Virus record (IMG/VR): IMGVR_UViG_3300047554_000461
Span: 1 to 27,483 of that record
Strand: one strand, 5' to 3'
Source of the DNA: a virus
Length of the DNA stretch: 27,483 nucleotides
Shown here: one piece after another, positions 23,991 through 27,483 of the stretch
Layout of the letters: every line of letters starts with the position of its first letter
Numbering within the stretch: position 1 is the first letter of the stretch
Position numbers and translations under genes: made by a program
Notes under the pieces: model-generated
Told to the model about the DNA's origin: nothing
What the model saw: only the letters and a program-made list of their open reading frames with translations
Databases searched by the model: none

Positions 23991-24465
23991 GTTTTAACTC
24001 TTTTCTGGCCTTTGTGACTATATGTCTAAAATTGGCCTTAACAGTATCATACTTCATATTTAGTATTTCACCAATCTCTTTAAAATTATTATCATTTAGA
24101 TACAATTCTAATATTTTTAACTGAGTTTTCAAATTTTTCCTGTTTTTAAGTAACTTTTTTAATTTTATTGCAAACATCTGTGCGTCTGTTTTAGTTAATA
24201 TAGGTTCATAACCTATTTCAAGTAAATTTTCTAAACTAGCCGTATTATAATCTTTACTTATAACAATATTAAATAGACAGCCTTTTAAATTCTCATAAAA
24301 ATAACCATCACCTGATTCAAAATCTTGATTACTTTGTAAAAAACGTAAACATAAATTATGCAATAAATCCTGTGGATCTACTCTAGGTGCTTTTCTAGCT
24401 ACTTTTTTAGCGTATCTATAGAATTTATTGTAGTTTTTTGCTAATTTATCTGAATTTAAACTCAT
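23971..24465 (-). CDS. Sigma-70-like (ECF-type) transcription factor
   Basis: A 164-aa protein with the two-domain layout of small sigma factors. Residues 9-70 resemble region 2: helices around YNKFYRYAKKVARKA and VDPQDLLHNLCLRFLQ, then YFYENLKGCLFNIV. Residues 112-157 resemble region 4: LKTQLKILELYLNDNNFKEI, GEILNMKYDTVKANF, HIVTKARKELK, a helix-turn-helix that would contact a -35 element. Length fits ECF sigma factors. Phage-encoded sigma factors redirect host RNA polymerase to late genes. Candidate targets are the conserved motifs at 22804-22826 and 15468-15490. It is coupled by ATGA to a 26-aa ORF upstream. Sequence divergence is high, so a sigma-like DNA-binding protein without polymerase contact remains possible. 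Confidence 0.7.
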   Translation of the reverse strand: MSLNSDKLAKNYNKFYRYAKKVARKAPRVDPQDLLHNLCLRFLQSNQDFESGDGYFYENLKGCLFNIVISKDYNTASLENLLEIGYEPILTKTDAQMFAIKLKKLLKNRKNLKTQLKILELYLNDNNFKEIGEILNMKYDTVKANFRHIVTKARKELKHESKSF

Positions 24466-24542
24466 TTAACAATACCTAGCTTTTTAGCCGCTTCTAAAGT
24501 TAGTTTGTATTTTTTACCTTTTATCATTACTTTAATATACAT
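24462..24542 (-). CDS. Short ORF (26 aa) coupled to the sigma-like gene
   Basis: A short reading frame, MYIKVMIKGKKYKLTLEAAK then KLGIVK, with a GAGG site 6 bases before its ATG. It overlaps the end of the 82-aa gene by 11 bases and the start of the sigma-like gene by ATGA. The product would be a tiny basic protein. Tight coupling at both ends and a good ribosome site support translation; it may act as a leader that couples sigma-like factor synthesis to the upstream gene. Confidence 0.55.
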   Translation of the reverse strand: MYIKVMIKGKKYKLTLEAAKKLGIVK

Positions 24543-24780
24543 TTATATCCTCTTCTTCTAATATTTTATGAAATAACTCTTCTAATACACTAATAGCTTC
24601 TAATACTTTTTCATCTTTACATAATTTTTGTAAATCTTCGTCAGAATAGCCATGTTTTCTATGAGGTCTAAATATTTCTTGATGTATCCTAGTTATAGCA
24701 TGTTTGTGTTTCCAAGCTTTAACAGCTATTTCATACTCTTCTTGTTCTTCTGGTAAGTTAAATTCTAATATAGCTTTCAT
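24532..24780 (-). CDS. Small conserved phage protein of unknown function
   Basis: An 82-aa charged protein. It starts MKAILEFNLPEEQEEYEIAV, a beginning that recurs in small proteins of many phages, followed by KAWKHKHAITRIHQEIFR and a helical acidic tail (EKVLEAISVLEELFHKILEE). Function is unknown in that group as well. A GGAG site stands 8 bases before the ATG; the start follows the stop of a 51-aa gene directly. The first 50 bases are duplicated exactly at 24958-25007. Confidence 0.75.
   Translation of the reverse strand: MKAILEFNLPEEQEEYEIAVKAWKHKHAITRIHQEIFRPHRKHGYSDEDLQKLCKDEKVLEAISVLEELFHKILEEEDINVY
24731..24780. repeat. 50-bp direct repeat, copy 1
   Basis: Exactly identical to 24958-25007 and in the same orientation, with a centre-to-centre distance of 227 bp. 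It covers the first 16 codons of the 82-aa gene plus two bases. The match stops sharply at the ATG on one side and continues weakly for a few bases on the other. Confidence 0.92.
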
Positions 24781-24936
24781 CTATAACTCTCCTAAACATA
24801 TATAATATAAACCTTGCTTTTTATATTTTTTTATAATTCTACTTAATATATTATCTAAGTCTAAAATTTCACCTGATTTAGCTGGAACCCAGAAAACTGT
24901 TAATTTATCTTGTTTAATATTATACCATACAGTCAT
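24781..24936 (-). CDS. Small protein (51 aa) of unknown function
   Basis: A 51-codon gene: MTVWYNIKQDKLTVFWVPAK, SGEILDLDNILSRIIKKYKK, then QGLYYICLGEL. It has an AGGAT site 8 bases upstream and its TAG touches the ATG of the 82-aa gene. Short phage proteins that start with a W-Y strand and end in a Y-x-x-G-E-L strand are common, so this resembles one of those. No export signal. It fills what would otherwise be an empty gap between the two copies of the 50-bp repeat. Confidence 0.68.
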   Translation of the reverse strand: MTVWYNIKQDKLTVFWVPAKSGEILDLDNILSRIIKKYKKQGLYYICLGEL

Positions 24937-24950
24937 TTTATTAATCCTTT

Positions 24951-25007
24951 TTATATCTCATACTCTTCTTGTTCTTCTGGTAAGTTAAATTCTAATATAG
25001 CTTTCAT
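24951..25007 (-). pseudogene. Truncated 18-codon copy of the 82-aa gene start
   Basis: Minus-strand ORF MKAILEFNLPEEQEEYEI followed by TAA. It is encoded by the second copy of a 50-bp direct repeat of the 82-aa gene's start. It has its own strong GGAGGG ribosome site upstream, unlike the site of the full gene. Either a leftover of a duplication (pseudogene) or a translated leader peptide. Confidence 0.6.
24958..25007. repeat. 50-bp direct repeat, copy 2
   Basis: Identical copy of 24731-24780. It gives rise to the 18-codon truncated ORF. The intervening 177 bp hold the 51-aa gene. Confidence 0.92.
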
Positions 25008-25021
25008 TTTACTGCCCTCCG

Positions 25022-25108
25022 TTAGAATAAATATCCAATCCAGTAAACAACTACTAGAATTGCGAATAAAAGTATAGTAAATGCTATAGCCATTAATAAA
25101 TGTCCCAT
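25022..25108 (-). CDS. Single-helix membrane peptide (28 aa)
   Basis: A 28-codon frame: MGHLLMAIAFTILLFAILVV then VYWIGYLF. Nearly all of it is one hydrophobic helix of about 22 residues with almost no charge. A GGGAG site lies 6 bases before the ATG and the ATG is 2 bases after the stop of the 121-aa gene, as for neighbouring real genes. Small membrane peptides in phages can act as antiholins, holin-like or superinfection factors; which applies is unknown. Confidence 0.65.
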   Translation of the reverse strand: MGHLLMAIAFTILLFAILVVVYWIGYLF

Positions 25109-25109
25109 C

Positions 25110-25475
25110 TTATTCTCCCTTGTATATTTTTAATTCATTAATTTCTTTATTATCTCGAGTCTTAAAGTATTCGTGTTCTAAATCAGTCATAACTAATTCC
25201 TTTGAATAATTATCTCTTTGCTCGATAGCTTTTTTTAATTTAGCACTAAGTTTTTCAATTTCATCGTCTTTGTTAGATGGTTCTAATAGTTCGACCCATC
25301 TTTTTTGAATAAGATACTTTTCAATCTGTTTTTGTGTATCAAAAGACAGAGAATATGAATCCCTAAATTTATTGCCTTTTGTAATAAGAAGGTCAAAAGG
25401 ACAACAACCACAAGCATTTTGTATTACCTCAATAATATCGTCTGATAATTCTCTATAAAAATATCTGACAATCAT
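25110..25475 (-). CDS. Protein of unknown function with coiled-coil C-terminus
   Basis: A 121-aa protein, not recognised. The N-terminal part (RELSDDIIEVIQNACGCCPF, then DLLITKGNKFRDSYSLSFDT) contains a CGCC cluster (Cys22, 24, 25). It is followed by a helical, charged region (DDEIEKLSAKLKKAIEQRDN) that should form a coiled coil. It overlaps the preceding gene by ATGA. The cysteine cluster could bind metal, but no standard motif is present. Confidence 0.65.
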   Translation of the reverse strand: MIVRYFYRELSDDIIEVIQNACGCCPFDLLITKGNKFRDSYSLSFDTQKQIEKYLIQKRWVELLEPSNKDDEIEKLSAKLKKAIEQRDNYSKELVMTDLEHEYFKTRDNKEINELKIYKGE

Positions 25476-25780
25476 TCAGGTCTGTCCCCAATCATTTCTT
25501 TTATTAATTCTGGTTTCCAAGGCTCTCCCATATTTTCTTGGGCAAACTTATCTAATTCAGCTTTTTTATAATCCCAAAATTCTTTCGTTAATGGAATGCC
25601 TCGAACAACCTTATTAAATATATGCAAAACATATTCATGTGACATACCACTATGACCTTCATCAAAATGAGTATCAACAAGTTTCATAACAGCGTCACCA
25701 ATCATGCCACCATAATCAGAATCTTTATCAAAAAAACCAGCCATTTCTAAATTCTTTTTTGCGTCTAATCTTTGACTCAT
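25472..25780 (-). CDS. Small conserved phage protein, unknown
   Basis: A 102-aa acidic protein. The stretch DKDSDYGGMIGDAVMKLVDT and HFDEGHSGMSHEYVLHIFNK is typical of a small conserved phage protein family of unknown role (the S-D-Y-x-G-M and G-H-S-G-M motifs recur in it). It is coupled by ATGA at both ends (with the collagen-like gene upstream and the 121-aa gene downstream). No export signal or enzyme motif was seen. Confidence 0.7.
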   Translation of the reverse strand: MSQRLDAKKNLEMAGFFDKDSDYGGMIGDAVMKLVDTHFDEGHSGMSHEYVLHIFNKVVRGIPLTKEFWDYKKAELDKFAQENMGEPWKPELIKEMIGDRPE

Positions 25781-26334
25781 TTTAAATTCTCCTTTTTATA
25801 TTCTTCATCGCTATCGTCGTCTTCTTTATCACAATCTTTATCATCACTGTTATCTTTATATTTTACCACTACCTGATTGCATAGTAAAGATTGTTGATAA
25901 CTAGTATCAATATTAGACGTATATTGACCGTTATTATCTACATCCAAAAAAGATACAATTAAAATACCACCATTAGCGCATTGTGCAGTAGTAGCAGAGT
26001 ACATTTTAATTAATGAACTTTTACCGTCGGCTCCGTTTAATCCATTACTTCCATTTTTACCTGGTGCACCTGGTAAGCCTTGGCTACCAGTATCGCCTTT
26101 AGGTCCTTGTATTCCTTGTAAACCTTGAGGTCCTGCCGCTCCTTGACTACCATCATAAACCAATGCTTTTGATCCGTCTTCACAAGAAATAGTAGTGGCA
26201 CTATTTACTTTAGATACGGTGCAAGATTTACCGTTTACTCCGTCTTTTGCCGATACAAAAGCTGTTTTGTGGTTGTTGCCGTCACATGATGTAAATGCTG
26301 CTAAAATTACTGTTAATAATACCAATGTTTTCAT
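25777..26334 (-). CDS. Collagen-like lipoprotein
   Basis: A 185-aa protein with a lipoprotein signal (MKTLVLLTVILAAFTSC; lipidated Cys17, Asp at +2). Residues about 62-105 form a run of Gly-X-Y triplets (GSQGAAGPQGLQGIQGPKGD and GSQGLPGAPGKNG), enough for a short collagen-type triple helix. A globular domain with Cys119 and Cys152 follows, then an acidic, Asp/Glu/Lys-rich tail. Collagen repeats in phages usually sit in tail fibres; here the signal and the distance from fibre genes argue for a host-envelope lipoprotein. An Asp at +2 is known in E. coli to favour inner-membrane retention. AAGGAG ribosome site 9 bases upstream. Role, such as blocking a receptor, is inferred. Confidence 0.82.
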   Translation of the reverse strand: MKTLVLLTVILAAFTSCDGNNHKTAFVSAKDGVNGKSCTVSKVNSATTISCEDGSKALVYDGSQGAAGPQGLQGIQGPKGDTGSQGLPGAPGKNGSNGLNGADGKSSLIKMYSATTAQCANGGILIVSFLDVDNNGQYTSNIDTSYQQSLLCNQVVVKYKDNSDDKDCDKEDDDSDEEYKKENLK

Positions 26335-26358
26335 TTATATTTCTCCTTTTTATATTGT

Positions 26359-26631
26359 TTAATAGCCATAGCTATAGCCGTCGCCGTAGCCGTTGCCGTA
26401 GCCGTAGCCGTAGCCGTCGCCGCTGCCGTCGCCGTCGCCGTAGCCGTTGCCGTAGCCGTAGCCGTAGCCGTCGCCGCTGCCGTCGCCGTCGCCGTCGCCG
26501 CTGCCGCTGCCGTAGCCATAGCCGTCGCCGCTGCCGTCGCCGTAGCCGTTGCCGTAGCCATAGCCGCTGCCGTAGGCACTGCTAACAGAAAACTTTTGAT
26601 GTTCAAAATTTATAGTTCTTTTTATTTCCAT
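26359..26631 (-). CDS. Gly-X alternating low-complexity protein
   Basis: A 90-aa protein. The first 20 residues (MEIKRTINFEHQKFSVSSAY) look normal. From there to the end every second residue is Gly, and the others are only Tyr, Asp, Ser or Asn (GYGNGYGDGSGDGYGYGSGS). The frame is chosen because of the normal N-terminus, the GAGG ribosome site 4 bases before ATG, and the 10-base overlap with the gene upstream. Gly is always GGC and partners mostly end in C, unlike the AT-rich codons of all neighbours. Such Tyr/Gly/Asp repeats are flexible and may phase-separate or stick to surfaces. No family function is known to me. Confidence 0.72.
   Translation of the reverse strand: MEIKRTINFEHQKFSVSSAYGSGYGYGNGYGDGSGDGYGYGSGSGDGDGDGSGDGYGYGYGNGYGDGDGSGDGYGYGYGNGYGDGYSYGY
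26372..26580. repeat. GC-rich hexanucleotide tract with 54-bp higher-order period
   Basis: On the plus strand the tract is GCC alternating with GTA, GTC, GTT, GCT or ATA. A 54-bp unit beginning GTTGCC at 26392 restarts at 26446, with identity over the next 49 bases before it diverges. It is the only GC-rich stretch in the window and encodes the Gly-X protein. Confidence 0.88.
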
Positions 26632-26942
26632 TTTTCCTCATTACAAGAAATAGTACAAACAACTGTTAAATAATCGAATTCAACTTCTCCATGACAAGGG
26701 TCTAATTTTGTACTATTTAAAGGACCTTTTAATGCCAATTCACCTAATCCTGCTGTAGTACCCCAATTTCTAATTACAGAAGCGTTTGTTAGTTTACATT
26801 CTGAACCATTTCTTTCAAATCTACCTACCATTACCCAGCCTCGTTGAAGTACAACTATTTTAAGATTACCTTTAAAATCTTGTTTTACTTCACTAGCTAA
26901 AACGTACTTAACGCCATCTAATATTATTTCTTTTAATCCCAT
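26622..26942 (-). CDS. Conserved phage protein, DUF6948-like
   Basis: A 106-aa beta-rich protein. Visible: LKIVVLQRGWVMVGRFERNG, CKLTNASVIRNWGTTAGLGE, LALKGPLNSTKLDPCHGEVE and FDYLTVVCTISC. The W-G-T-T/L-x-E-L-A arrangement matches a conserved small phage family related to DUF6948, whose function is unknown. The start ATG has an AAGGAG site 7-8 bases upstream, in a short A-rich gap from the 84-aa gene. Its end overlaps the Gly-X gene by 10 bases, and the two are probably co-translated. Confidence 0.72.
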   Translation of the reverse strand: MGLKEIILDGVKYVLASEVKQDFKGNLKIVVLQRGWVMVGRFERNGSECKLTNASVIRNWGTTAGLGELALKGPLNSTKLDPCHGEVEFDYLTVVCTISCNEEKWK

Positions 26943-26957
26943 TTTTTTCTCCTTTTT

Positions 26958-27212
26958 TTATAAATTTGGGTCTATTTCTTCTATTGCTGTTTTTCCGTTA
27001 ACTTCTTTACATTCTAAGCATCTTACGCTTGCCCACATTCTATTTCTAAGCTCTCGCCTTTCTTTTAAAGATAAAAGCTTGTGGTCTATATATACTGGTT
27101 GATCTTGCTTTACTTTGTCAATTATATTTTTTAAATCTTTTAAATTTGTATCAATTTTAGACGGACTACAATTTATTGTACTAACTATTAGTAGTAATTT
27201 TGCATAATTCAT
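26958..27212 (-). CDS. Small protein, possibly exported
   Basis: An 84-aa protein. It starts with a short hydrophobic stretch (MNYAKLLLIVSTINCSPSKI) that could be a signal peptide or a poor lipobox (TIN then Cys15), followed by a charged helical part (SLKERRELRNRMWASVRCLE) with Cys at about 65 and 68 (CLEC). It overlaps the preceding gene by 32 bases and has a GGAGAA site about 8 bases before the ATG. Not recognised; export is uncertain because the hydrophobic core is short. Confidence 0.6.
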   Translation of the reverse strand: MNYAKLLLIVSTINCSPSKIDTNLKDLKNIIDKVKQDQPVYIDHKLLSLKERRELRNRMWASVRCLECKEVNGKTAIEEIDPNL

Positions 27213-27483
27213 AATAACTATTCTCCGTTTCTATTGAATAAACTTCATCACTAATTTGCTCAAAATTTACAATACCAGAGGTTTTAAAAAACCCTCCACT
27301 ATCTTGATTTGTACAAACTAACCATACAAAAAAACCATCACTAAAAGTGTCTCCTGCAATTGTTACTGTACCGTTTTTAAAACACGTCATTTTAGCTGGA
27401 AGACCTACTATAGATTTATTTTTTTCACCTGTTTTAAATAAAGCATAATTGTTATTAAAATTTATTTTATTTAAACCTAATTT
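27181..27483 (-). CDS. Unknown protein, 5' end beyond the window
   Basis: The first ATG inside the window is at 27390, but the same frame is open to base 27483 and reads as ordinary protein (NNNYALFKTGEKNKSIVGLP directly before AKMTCFKNG). The gene therefore starts outside the window and at least 100 residues are present. The visible part is beta-rich (CFKNGTVTIAGDTFSDGFFV, then VNFEQISDEVYSIETENSYY). No family was recognised. It overlaps the next gene by 32 bases. Confidence 0.65.
   Translation of the reverse strand, partial: KLGLNKINFNNNYALFKTGEKNKSIVGLPAKMTCFKNGTVTIAGDTFSDGFFVWLVCTNQDSGGFFKTSGIVNFEQISDEVYSIETENSYYELCKITTNS

Noticed and set aside
26372-26580. CRISPR-like array
   Set aside because: The repeat is a continuous hexanucleotide tract without unique spacers and is in frame with a gene.
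26295-26606. Arg/Ser/Cys-rich plus-strand frame and Ala/Thr-rich minus-strand frame over the hexamer tract
   Set aside because: They are other-frame readings of the GGC-NNC repeat. They lack a suitable ribosome site and a normal N-terminal domain; the Gly-X frame has both.
1-27483. Prophage boundaries, integrase or insertion sequences
   Set aside because: No integrase, transposase, att-like repeat or tRNA fragment was seen; the window is wholly phage-like.

Overview
The window reads as part of the genome of a tailed phage with a podovirus-like (T7-type) late gene order. The base composition is AT-rich throughout. Genes are tightly packed, mostly with ATGA or TAATG overlaps or gaps of a few bases. 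Signal peptides, a lipoprotein signal and a peptidoglycan-cleaving M15 peptidase point to a Gram-negative host; the host itself cannot be named from the sequence. No integrase, att site, tRNA, rRNA, CRISPR array or insertion sequence was seen. Large terminase, portal, major capsid protein, DNA polymerase and RNA polymerase are not in the window and must lie outside it, or be unrecognisable here.

Region 1 (1-3292, + strand): a 5'-truncated HNH nuclease, an SF2 DEAD/DEAH-type helicase, an exported ClpP-like serine protease, an M15-family endolysin and two small unknown proteins. This strand meets the opposite one at 3292/3293 with stop codons back to back.

Region 2 (3293-22691, - strand, read right to left): the virion and lysis block. 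In transcription order: a 225-aa structural protein (22.7 kb), a hairpin terminator, a head-tail adaptor with an N-terminal FN3 domain, a small conserved structural protein, a 579-aa fibre protein, a 991-aa tail nozzle-like protein, a GNAT-fold/gp13-like protein, three large internal-virion-like proteins (404, 612 and 1163 aa), eight small fibre or appendage proteins plus one unknown, a papain-like cysteine hydrolase and a holin. The order parallels T7 genes 10-17.5. A 23-bp motif, 21/23 identical, lies upstream of the 225-aa and 404-aa genes, and a degenerate copy lies upstream of the fibre cluster. These are the best candidates for late phage promoters.

Region 3 (22827-27483, - strand): a block of small genes. 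It encodes a sigma-70-like factor, several small conserved phage proteins, and an unusual number of envelope-directed products: a collagen-like lipoprotein, two proteins with signal peptides and a one-helix membrane peptide. It also encodes a strictly alternating Gly-X protein made from a GC-rich hexamer tract. A 50-bp direct repeat here copies the start of the 82-aa gene. Three short genes (51, 28 and 26 codons) with good ribosome binding sites fill the apparent gaps, and the last gene runs off the right edge.

Inferred working model: region 3 is expressed before or alongside the structural genes, and its sigma-like factor may help switch on the motif-marked late operons. The envelope proteins would condition or protect the host surface. 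Holin, M15 endolysin, cysteine hydrolase and perhaps the exported protease would act in lysis.
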